Source of the DNA: JBDTES01 sp039922435 | GTDB lineage: Bacteria; Patescibacteriota; Saccharimonadia; Saccharimonadales; UBA4665 | NCBI GenBank assembly: GCA_039922435.1 | Contig: JBDTES010000024.1 | Span: 1-27,614 of the forward strand | Reading direction: 5' to 3' | Length of the DNA: 27,614 nt | Part shown: in pieces, positions 21,287 to 27,614 of the stretch | Position numbering within the stretch: the first letter of the stretch is position 1 | Layout of the letters: the number at the start of each line of letters is the position of its first letter | Made by a program: the position numbers and the translations under genes | The notes under the pieces: generated by a model | What the model saw: the letters and a program-made list of their open reading frames with translations, nothing else | The model's database searches: none | Told to the model about the DNA's origin: nothing

Positions 21287-21292
21287 ATCATA
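21287..21292 (-). promoter_or_regulatory. -10 box of the SGNH hydrolase gene
   Basis: TATGAT preceded by TTTGG (TGG before the hexamer, an extended -10), 6 nt before the ATG. Nearly the same sequence precedes the HD-domain gene. Confidence 0.55.
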
Positions 21293-21343
21293 CCAAAATC
21301 CCCAAAATATTTGTGCAATAACTCTGCACTCTTGGTTAATATT

Positions 21344-22015
21344 CTATTGGTTTTGGTCTTGATCTTGAGCGTATGGGCTGGTGGCTTCGGCTAAATGATT
21401 GTAAAAATCAGCCACAAACTGGCGGCCAGGTTCGACAATTATTTTGCCGGTTTCGGTTTCGAGTGTCAGATCAAAGATCTCAGTAGCTCGCTCTAAGTTC
21501 TTTTCGAGTGGCCAGTTGAATTCTGCATACGTCCGGATATTTTGATAAACTCCAATTGGCCCAAACTTCTCTACCAAATCGGCATCGGCGACGACTTTTG
21601 CTTCGAGCCCCTCCGGCTTCTCGTCGTGCATACTCCCTTTGTGTGTCCGTATGCAGCTGGCAATCTTTGCGAGTATTTCTGGTGAGTAATCGATACTACC
21701 TTGCTGGAGATATTCCGCCAGTTTATCAGCCCCAACAGCTCCGTGAGTCCGACCACTCGCACCGTACAAATAGCCTATATCGTGCATGGTGATTGCAGGC
21801 AATACAATGTGCATATCAGCCCCTTCGGCTTCGCCAATAACTATGGCATTTATGGTATCCCGGTAGGCATGCGCCCAATTATGAGCCGGCAACTCAGTTG
21901 CAGCACTAAAACGCCGCTTAGTATATTCGTAGACAGCCAAATACTTCTCGTCACCATCCAAGTAACCTTGCAGCTTGTCCCGCAGCACAACCGCATCAAA
22001 ATCTAAAAGCTTCAT
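21344..22015 (-). CDS. HD-domain phosphohydrolase
   Basis: 223 residues. Metal-dependent HD superfamily: AHNWAHAYRD (H45, H49), MHDIGYLYG (HD pair H78-D79), a downstream His in RTHGAVGA, CIRTHKGSM (about 122-130) and the distal Asp in VVADADLVEKFG. Resembles stand-alone HD phosphatases of the YedJ type acting on nucleotides. The last residues (AQDQDQNQ) are a polar tail. Transcribed from its own promoter, upstream of the SGNH gene on the same strand with 63 bp between. Confidence 0.88.
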   Translation of the reverse strand: MKLLDFDAVVLRDKLQGYLDGDEKYLAVYEYTKRRFSAATELPAHNWAHAYRDTINAIVIGEAEGADMHIVLPAITMHDIGYLYGASGRTHGAVGADKLAEYLQQGSIDYSPEILAKIASCIRTHKGSMHDEKPEGLEAKVVADADLVEKFGPIGVYQNIRTYAEFNWPLEKNLERATEIFDLTLETETGKIIVEPGRQFVADFYNHLAEATSPYAQDQDQNQ

Positions 22016-22021
22016 ACCCTA

Positions 22022-22027
22022 ATCATA
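22022..22027 (-). promoter_or_regulatory. -10 box of the HD-domain gene
   Basis: TATGAT preceded by TTTGG, 6 nt before the ATG at 22015. Suggests a leaderless mRNA. Confidence 0.55.
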
Positions 22028-22240
22028 CCAAACAAAATATGTATTAGTGTAGGCCGGGGTTTAAGATTTCCGATTACTTATAGTATCAATATTAAGCTAT
22101 AAATAATACTCAATAACCATATATTTTATTTCTATCTAAACCAGGATAAATGCCCAACTTTTGTATAACATTATGCTCCGCGTTGTATTAACTTGCGATG
22201 TTGTAGCTATATTTGACGCTAGATAGCTAACAGCATGGGT

Positions 22241-22660
22241 TCAGTCAGTTGATTCACGAATTTTTCTAGCTAAATCACCCACTTTAATGATACTTTTTAT
22301 TTCGTCGATTTCTTTTTTTGTACTGTTATCTATCTCAAAGGAATCATATTCTTTTTTAATTTTCGGGGGTGTAAGATAGTTTGAAATTGAACCAAATGGA
22401 CTATAGTTGCCGCCTACGTTAACCTCTTTATATTTATAGGTTTCGGCTACTGCAAACTTTTCCTCAACCTCTATGACCTTAACAGACATTTTATCAATCT
22501 CAAGGCTTCCAAGAACAGCACCGGTGTCAGGATCTTTTATCTGTTTTCCATCTGGTGCGTAAATTTGAAACTTATCACCTATTTGGACTTTCGCTTTAGA
22601 TCCACCCGTCAACACTAGGCGTCGGTTATCAATAATTGCTGCGACCTTCAGATTATTCAT
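22241..22660 (-). CDS. Small protein with a FlgT/CsgG-C-like beta domain
   Basis: 139 residues. Residues 1-75 form a beta-rich unit: VAAIIDNRRLVLTGGSKAKV, QIGDKFQIYAPDGKQIKDPD, TGAVLGSLEIDKMSVKVIEV, ending KFAVAETY. This order (GxxVGDxxxIY..., IxDPxTGxxLG, V-x-V-x-E-V) is seen in C-terminal domains of FlgT-like and similar proteins, where it binds partner proteins. The remainder (about 80-139) is charged and helical. Overlaps the upstream membrane-protein gene by 8 nt, so the two are co-translated. About 225 bp of AT-rich sequence after it shows no gene. Confidence 0.65.
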   Translation of the reverse strand: MNNLKVAAIIDNRRLVLTGGSKAKVQIGDKFQIYAPDGKQIKDPDTGAVLGSLEIDKMSVKVIEVEEKFAVAETYKYKEVNVGGNYSPFGSISNYLTPPKIKKEYDSFEIDNSTKKEIDEIKSIIKVGDLARKIRESTD

Positions 22661-23465
22661 TCAACGGCACCTCATTCAACGGCTGAGTAGTTTCAATTGT
22701 AGGGTTATAAACACTAATCTCAAATAGCTTTGTACAGTCCAAGTCGGTATCAACAGCATAGTAGTTACTATTATCTACTCTAATTATAGTTCTTTGCTTA
22801 GGTTGATTACCTGGATTTATTTGTAGCTCTGCTACAAAATCTATAATAGGTAACTCCGGCACTGCCTGTCTAGTGAACAGCAGCACCTTAAGCCGTTCCC
22901 AACTTTTGCGTTGTCTGTTATCTCTACGATTACGATTAGCGTCATTTATATAGAAAACACCTAAAGTAAGGGATGTTAAGCTAACTAAGAATATATAAAT
23001 TATTGCCTGAGTAAAAACGATAATACTTTGGTTCGTGTCCGGGAAGAATAATCCCAAAAAAATGAATACCAGCAAGCAAAAAACCAATATAGGGAGTAAG
23101 AGGTAGTAGATGTTCTGTGGATTAATGTAATAGGGTTGATTCTCTACTTCATTATTCTTTACAATCTTATTAATTTCTTTTTGGTCATATACGTTAAGGT
23201 TAAATTTAAGTTGCTGAGCATCATAAGCAGTTTTTTTCGAACGTTGAAAGGTAAATTGGAACCACACAGTACTTTTAAAGGCTACAATCAGTAAATATGC
23301 CATTACACCAGCAAAAATTGAGATTAGCAATAACTGGTCATCGAACAAGATGATCTTCTTGACGGTAGGAGGTAGCAGCGTGGTAAATACCTGGGCAATT
23401 GGCAACAATAATGATAGAAGAGTAGCTAAGTTCTTAAATACGTTGTCTCTTTCTATATTATCCAT
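22653..23465 (-). CDS. Four-helix membrane protein of unknown function
   Basis: 270 residues. Hydrophobic segments at about 11-32, 45-65, 118-140 and 145-168, in two pairs separated by a hydrophilic loop with FQRSKKTAYDAQQLKF. After the last helix, basic residues (NDANRNRRDNRQRKSW) indicate a cytoplasmic C-terminal domain of about 95 residues with beta-type sequence (VAELQINPGNQPKQRTIIRV, then YYAVDTDLDCTKLFEISV). I recognise no family. Its coupling to the 139-aa protein suggests a two-component membrane assembly. The base composition is more AT-rich than that of neighbours, which may mean later arrival. Confidence 0.7.
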   Translation of the reverse strand: MDNIERDNVFKNLATLLSLLLPIAQVFTTLLPPTVKKIILFDDQLLLISIFAGVMAYLLIVAFKSTVWFQFTFQRSKKTAYDAQQLKFNLNVYDQKEINKIVKNNEVENQPYYINPQNIYYLLLPILVFCLLVFIFLGLFFPDTNQSIIVFTQAIIYIFLVSLTSLTLGVFYINDANRNRRDNRQRKSWERLKVLLFTRQAVPELPIIDFVAELQINPGNQPKQRTIIRVDNSNYYAVDTDLDCTKLFEISVYNPTIETTQPLNEVPLNE

Positions 23466-23624
23466 AATAAGTAATATAGCTTGGCATCAGTAAAAATAAA
23501 ATTGCTTATGGTTCGTGACTTTAACCGTATAGACAATTTGAGCACAGAGACATAGAGGCACAGGATCTTGGATACCACCCTAATAGGCGTCACATTTTAT
23601 ACAATATTTAATAATTACTCTTGG

Positions 23625-23646
23625 AACTCGGAGTTAAATCCGAGTT
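23625..23646. repeat. Palindrome, copy 2 (one mismatch)
   Basis: AACTCGGAGTT then AAATCCGAGTT: copy 1 with one changed base. About 160 bp upstream of the minus-strand membrane-protein gene starting at 23465 and about 70 bp past the CapA-like stop. The sequence continues TTGAGTAT... and reaches TTAACACCT at about 23670. Confidence 0.65.
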
Positions 23647-23718
23647 TGAGTATTTTGACTTATTATATTAACACCTGTGAATAGTTGTTATTTTAAGGGT
23701 AAAGTTATTAAAGCTGAA

Positions 23719-25347
23719 TTATAGTCCGGATTCTTGGCGAGCTGTTTTTAGTCTGTTTAGTAAAAGGTTAGCCTGTTCGTCGGTGTCGATATGCACTTGC
23801 AGCTGAGTGTCGTATATGGTCGGCGTGAGCTTTGTTTGCAGAAGCTGGTTTTTGTAAAAGTAATGCGTCAGTATAATGCCGCGCTCGGTGCCAGGCCACT
23901 CGACTTGGTCAAAAAACAAGTTACCAAGGCCATAATAGATTTGCTTGCCCTTATAAATCTCGTAGGTTTGCGGCTGGTGAGCCTGAGTACCTATTACCAT
24001 ATCGGCACCAAGATCAATTATTCTACGGAAGGTTGACTCTTGATCTTTGATCGGCTGATCGCACAGCGGTATCTCGGCGTGAAGCGCTGGATAGGCATAG
24101 CACTCCCAGAATTGAACATCAACAATCACATAATCGCCCTGGCTTTTGGCAGTAGCAATATCAGACGAAATTCTATCAAAATCAAAACTGTTGGCGCCAG
24201 CCCCATCAACCGTTGCTATTGGGCCTCCGTTTGGCGAATCGGCGTAATTGTAACCAAAAAAAGCCACTTTACTGCCTTTTAGACTGCTAACATAGGGTTT
24301 GGCGGCCTCGGCTTTTTTAATCCCACCACCAAATGTATGCCAGCCCAATTTATGGTACTGCTCGATAGTGGCCGCATTATAATCACTGCCAAAATCGTTG
24401 TTGTGATTGCCAGTTAATTCTATCAGGTTGATGCCGCTTGATTTTAGAGTTTCGATAGTCGAGGCCGGAGCACAGAATTGCATGTCGCGTAGCTCACAAT
24501 TATCTTTAAATGATACCTCGTTGGAGGTGTGAACAATGTCGGCATCTTTCAGATATCCAGCTATCTTGGCGCTAAAAAAGTCTGGGCTCTGACCACTAGC
24601 CAGCCTCATAATATACTTCCGAGACAGTGCGGTGACACCAGTCATATTTACTTTTAGAACCTCGTCTTTTGTTGGCAATTTAGCAAGTTGCAAGCTAGCC
24701 AGTGGCTTAGCATCAGCGCCACTAAATTTAACCTGCCTAAAAAGTGCACCGCTATCAAAGCCATCTAGATAATAAGATCCGTCAAGACTCAGCAACCTAA
24801 ACTTGTCAGATAAATCACCGGCCGGCACAAACCCAATTTCTCCGGGGGTTAACTGGCTAGTTGCACTGGCTAGCTCGGCCACGCTAGCTGCACCGGAGGC
24901 CTGCTGGAGCGATTCTTTAATTACCAGGCTAGTACCACTTGGTACCACTAGCGACGCGCCCTTTAGCTCGGCCAGGCTAACTTTAAGCTTGGTAGTATAG
25001 GGGTTCATAACCGGTACATACACTTTCAAGATTGGTTCATTAGCTAGCTTTTGTAGCGAGGTAGTCACATGGACATCTACCGTGCCCTCAAAAGACATAG
25101 TCTGGTCGCTTATAGCCTGCGCTATGGTGGACTTTTCGGCACTCGACAGGCCGCTATCAAACTGCAAATGACTACCAGCTATCTTGTTGGGCCCAGCAGT
25201 GGCTGCGCCGCGGCCAAGTTGACTATAACCGGCATAACCCGCAGCCAAGATTATCAATAAAGCCAGTCCAGAATATATGTATTTCTTAGTGGACATCCTA
25301 CTTCTAGTACCCGCGTAGCCACTACCGTGATATTTATGCCGCCTCAT
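23719..25347 (-). CDS. CapA/PGA-cap-like metallophosphoesterase, membrane anchored
   Basis: 542 residues. One N-terminal transmembrane helix (about 23-42) anchors an outward-facing protein. Residues 60-230 are an extra region without known match (beta-rich, SVAELASATSQLTPGEIGF). The CapA-type fold starts near 233: TGVTALSR (236-243), SNEVSF (275-280), TGNHNNDFG (312-320), later VIGTQAHQPQ and YYGLGNLFFDQ. In typical members the first motif is GDxxxxR; here the metal-ligand Asp is Val. The family includes CapA of poly-gamma-glutamate capsule synthesis, but many members have other roles. Start ATG 25347 is supported by TATAAT 8 nt upstream; an ATG at 25296 is the alternative. Confidence 0.85.
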   Translation of the reverse strand: MRRHKYHGSGYAGTRSRMSTKKYIYSGLALLIILAAGYAGYSQLGRGAATAGPNKIAGSHLQFDSGLSSAEKSTIAQAISDQTMSFEGTVDVHVTTSLQKLANEPILKVYVPVMNPYTTKLKVSLAELKGASLVVPSGTSLVIKESLQQASGAASVAELASATSQLTPGEIGFVPAGDLSDKFRLLSLDGSYYLDGFDSGALFRQVKFSGADAKPLASLQLAKLPTKDEVLKVNMTGVTALSRKYIMRLASGQSPDFFSAKIAGYLKDADIVHTSNEVSFKDNCELRDMQFCAPASTIETLKSSGINLIELTGNHNNDFGSDYNAATIEQYHKLGWHTFGGGIKKAEAAKPYVSSLKGSKVAFFGYNYADSPNGGPIATVDGAGANSFDFDRISSDIATAKSQGDYVIVDVQFWECYAYPALHAEIPLCDQPIKDQESTFRRIIDLGADMVIGTQAHQPQTYEIYKGKQIYYGLGNLFFDQVEWPGTERGIILTHYFYKNQLLQTKLTPTIYDTQLQVHIDTDEQANLLLNRLKTARQESGL

Positions 25348-25355
25348 TTACGAAA

Positions 25356-25361
25356 ATTATA
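25356..25361 (-). promoter_or_regulatory. -10 box of the CapA-like gene
   Basis: TATAAT preceded by GTGG (TGG extended -10), 8 nt before the ATG at 25347. No Shine-Dalgarno site between. Confidence 0.6.
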
Positions 25362-25393
25362 CCACGTGGGTACTTAAGCTCTACGGCAGTAAT

Positions 25394-25440
25394 TATCACA
25401 TGGACCTAAGAGGTTTAGGGTCCACTACTGACAGGTGATA
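25394..25440. other. Nested inverted repeat upstream of the CapA-like gene
   Basis: TGGACCTAA (25401-25409) pairs with TTAG-G-GTCCA (25415-25424, one bulged G), and outside it TATCAC (25394-25399) pairs with GTGATA (25435-25440). It sits between palindrome copy 3 and the CapA-like promoter. No T-run on either side, so it is more likely an operator or an end-of-transcript structure for the acyltransferase than a classical terminator. Confidence 0.4.
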
Positions 25441-25476
25441 TCTTTTACATGCATATTTATTTCTATTTACGACTGG

Positions 25477-25498
25477 AGCTCGGAGTTAACTCGGAGTT
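25477..25498. repeat. Palindrome, copy 3 (degenerate)
   Basis: AGCTCGGAGTT then AACTCGGAGTT: a near-palindrome in which the second half has G for C at one position. Downstream bases match copy 2 at AGTAT and TTAACACCT in the same register, so copies 2 and 3 share about 55 bp of diverged homology. Confidence 0.55.
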
Positions 25499-25582
25499 TC
25501 AGTATATGAATATATAAACTTAACACCTATAGCTTGCTACTTTTTGAGAGACAGAGCTATTGAACCTGATTTGAAGTGGAGG

Positions 25583-26479
25583 TTATGCAGCTAGTTGTTC
25601 TGGGGGATTGACGCCTAATTTACCGAGTAAATACAGCCATCTAGCTTCGGTGTAAGTACCAGCCTGTCGGCTACCGCTAAAGTAGCTCAGGCCAGCTTGG
25701 TCGACGGCTGATTGCATACCTTTCTGCATAAATGAGACCACCTGGGGCAGTCTATTTGGTAATTCGGCTGCCGGATAACAATCGATGTGCACATTAGCGC
25801 TCCGCGCTCTGTTTCTTGGGCCCCGACTGACACCCATACAAATAATATTTAGATTATCGACACCAGTCTTTTGAGCATCCAGCACAATTTTGGCGGCACT
25901 GCTACCAATCTGAAGCACTCGAGTCCGATGCTCGTTGCATTTGCCTTCTGGAAATATAAGAACGCCGTCGCCATGCTTCAGATAGCCGACTGACGTATCG
26001 ACTGATCCGTGAGCCGCATGGGCTAGGTTAAGGCGATTTTCTTTACTGTCACCAGGATAATCTACTGGCCTAAAAGCCGGTACAAGCTGGTAGGCTTCAC
26101 AAAACCGACTCATCATAAACCAACGAAACATACCATCTTTAGCGATTATTCGTAGGCCGCTGCGGTCTATCACTGTGGCCAAACTAGGTTCTTTTCTGAT
26201 AGCCGACGACACCAGAAGCGGGTCATGATTCGAGGTGTGGTTAACCAGTATTAAAGCACTGGCCTCAGTCTCGACCATGGTCTGAAGCGCCTGCCTAGTT
26301 TCGACGCTGTAGTCAATTCGGGGTTCGTACAAACATTCCACAACCTCCCGTGTCGCCTGACTAATAATCCGTGGCTTCCCGTCATATTGAGTTACATAAG
26401 GCTCAGACCCGAAATATTTATATACCTCTTGGTGATTAGCCAGATTTATATCTGGCCAGGTAGACTTTTTCTCAAACAT
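25583..26479 (-). CDS. Glycerolipid acyltransferase (PlsC-like)
   Basis: 298 residues from the ATG at 26479, chosen because a TATACT box lies 10 nt ahead; an upstream in-frame start at 26533 would precede that promoter. Acyltransferase signatures: HX4D in NHTSNHDPLL (H81, D86) and the second block LIFPEGKCNEHRTR. KHGDGVLIFPEG is a typical context. No clear membrane helix, so probably attached to the membrane surface. It would add a fatty acyl chain to a lysophosphatidate-like acceptor. Candidate-phyla bacteria often lack full lipid synthesis, so remodelling of host-derived lipids is possible (inference). Confidence 0.85.
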   Translation of the reverse strand: MFEKKSTWPDINLANHQEVYKYFGSEPYVTQYDGKPRIISQATREVVECLYEPRIDYSVETRQALQTMVETEASALILVNHTSNHDPLLVSSAIRKEPSLATVIDRSGLRIIAKDGMFRWFMMSRFCEAYQLVPAFRPVDYPGDSKENRLNLAHAAHGSVDTSVGYLKHGDGVLIFPEGKCNEHRTRVLQIGSSAAKIVLDAQKTGVDNLNIICMGVSRGPRNRARSANVHIDCYPAAELPNRLPQVVSFMQKGMQSAVDQAGLSYFSGSRQAGTYTEARWLYLLGKLGVNPPEQLAA

Positions 26480-26489
26480 ATTAGCTCGT

Positions 26490-26495
26490 AGTATA
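26490..26495 (-). promoter_or_regulatory. -10 box of the acyltransferase gene
   Basis: TATACT on the minus strand, 10 nt before the ATG at 26479, the longest spacing in this series. Confidence 0.45.
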
Positions 26496-26572
26496 ACAGC
26501 CCTCCCTTGTGACACAACTATATCGGCGCTCAATTGCCGAGTAATGGTTTGTCCTCTTGAGGGCTGGGGCTA

Positions 26573-27385
26573 CTAAACCTGAGATGAGGTCAGAGTTATA
26601 ATGGTCGGTTGCTCCGGTTGCTGGGGCTGCGGTATAGTCGGTGGCTGGGCTTGCAAAGCAACTTGAGGTTTAGTATCGAGTTTGGCCAGTAAGGTCGAGA
26701 TTTGGGCTAGTAATGGCTCAATAATTTCGGGAATCAGTAGACTACGCTCAAAGCTTATAATTAGTGATTGGCCCCTCAACTGCATCGAAGCGTTAGCTCG
26801 GTTGCCAGCCAAAGCTTCGACTAGTTCCATAACATCAGGTGTTAGTAAGCTTAGGGCGTTCACCTCATCGTGTGGCGTAATGTAGGTGTCGTAAGCCTGA
26901 TTAAAATCACCCTCCAAACTCAACTTTTGTAAACCACTATGCAGGCCAAAGTTCGCCATTTTTGAGATAAAACTATGGTGTAGTAGCATAATCACTGGCT
27001 CGCTGACTGGCATTGCTACATTAATAACCGTAAACGTATGGGTATCACTAGTTTCTTGCTGGTCCTGATTAAAACTCTGATGATATTCAGTATAGATGTA
27101 TTGAAAGAAAACTGCCTGGTTAGTGCCGACGATAGCTTGGTAGGCCATATCATAGGACTCACTACTGCTAGTAAAGTCGCCAAAGCCATAACCTTGTTGG
27201 CCCAAACCTAGGATATAGCCTGGCAAGTAACCATTAAGTGCTGCCGCATCATTGGCTAGAGCTGTCCAGCCATTTTTAGCAGCCAGAGTCGCCATGGCCT
27301 GCTCTCGTTTTCGTTTAGATATAACCCTATAAGCAAAAAGACCAGCAAAAATTACGGCAGCCACTAAAAATACAATTACACCCAT
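26573..27385 (-). CDS. Membrane-anchored DUF3137-like protein
   Basis: 270 residues. A single N-terminal helix (1-20, VIVFLVAAVIFAGLFAYRVI) is followed by basic residues and a cytoplasmic domain. YQAIVGTNQAVFFQYIYTEY and TFTVINVAMP form beta strands of the kind seen in DUF3137 proteins, then LSLEGDFNQAYDTYITPHDE (about 155-174) and LLTPDVMELVEALA complete the match. The last 35 residues are Pro/Gln-rich and disordered. Function of the family unknown. GATAGT lies 6 nt before the ATG (27392-27397), a weak -10. The 229 bp from here to the window end show no gene. Confidence 0.75.
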   Translation of the reverse strand: MGVIVFLVAAVIFAGLFAYRVISKRKREQAMATLAAKNGWTALANDAAALNGYLPGYILGLGQQGYGFGDFTSSSESYDMAYQAIVGTNQAVFFQYIYTEYHQSFNQDQQETSDTHTFTVINVAMPVSEPVIMLLHHSFISKMANFGLHSGLQKLSLEGDFNQAYDTYITPHDEVNALSLLTPDVMELVEALAGNRANASMQLRGQSLIISFERSLLIPEIIEPLLAQISTLLAKLDTKPQVALQAQPPTIPQPQQPEQPTIITLTSSQV

Positions 27386-27614
27386 AACTAAACTATCCTG
27401 TTTACATTTATCTTAAATGTAGCACGTAAACCGAATAAATTGCACATAAGTTGTTTAAAAGCATATCGGCCAACGGCATACCCCAGAATATCTATCCAGC
27501 AAGCACTAATAAAAGCGTGGCTACAGTATCAACCCTAGGCTATCATTTACTTCGCTACGTATTGTTATCTTACAGACCAAATGCTGCCCTAGGTATAGAA
27601 TAGATAGCTATAGT

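Noticed and set aside
17539..25498. The palindromes as a CRISPR array
   Set aside because: Copies are kilobases apart with no regular spacers and no cas genes in the window.
27386..27614. Possible gene start at the right edge
   Set aside because: No open frame with start signals was seen; only two CCCTAGG-type short repeats.

Overview
The window reads like a chromosomal segment of a Patescibacteria/CPR organism, most probably Saccharibacteria (TM7) or a close relative. The reasons are inferential. Genes are compact and mostly on the minus strand. Many starts have no Shine-Dalgarno site and lie only 6-10 nt behind a -10 hexamer, which suggests leaderless transcripts. Several products (a CapA-like protein with a TM anchor, a signal-peptide plus hairpin protein, short paired hypothetical proteins) look like members of that lineage. 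TGA, TAA and TAG all act as stops, so the code is standard.

Layout. 1-181: 5' end of an IS1595-type transposase running off the left edge. 271-2248: two divergent exported or surface proteins. 2303-8369: a seven-gene minus-strand operon encoding F1-ATPase alpha, beta, gamma, delta and epsilon subunits, a long b-like stalk protein, and in the place of atpE a secreted-domain/two-helix fusion protein. 8426-9708: a cysteine desulfurase behind a structured leader that holds a 44-codon upstream ORF repeating the enzyme's own N-terminus. 9712-12844: metG, tatD and two small hypothetical genes, read in the order metG>tatD>hypothetical>hypothetical. 12958-15667: a HIT-family protein lacking its nucleophilic His and two membrane proteins. 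15843-17183: tRNA-Leu(UAA) with a terminator, a partial copy of its 3' end in a fold-back region, a Nudix hydrolase, an amber-interrupted HNH endonuclease and tRNA-Cys(GCA). 17323-27385: a 58-aa AbrB-like protein, an EamA transporter, a cytosine-deaminase-like enzyme, patatin, SGNH, HD, a membrane-protein pair, CapA-like, acyltransferase and a DUF3137-like membrane protein. Three copies of an 'ACTCGGAGTT' palindrome lie between these genes.

The most unusual system is the F1-like cluster. The catalytic residues of beta and the arginine finger of alpha are intact, so it should hydrolyse ATP. However, there is no subunit a gene in the window. The c-like protein has the two-helix hairpin and the cytoplasmic Arg-Asn-Pro loop of subunit c, but no acidic residue anywhere in its helices, and it carries a roughly 170-residue domain that its signal peptide places outside the cell. 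Taken together (inference), this looks like an F1 motor uncoupled from proton or sodium flow. It may turn or move an extracytoplasmic domain, as F1-like ATPases have been recruited for non-bioenergetic work in mycoplasmas.

Limits: all family assignments are by eye from motifs and overall resemblance; no search or structure prediction was run.
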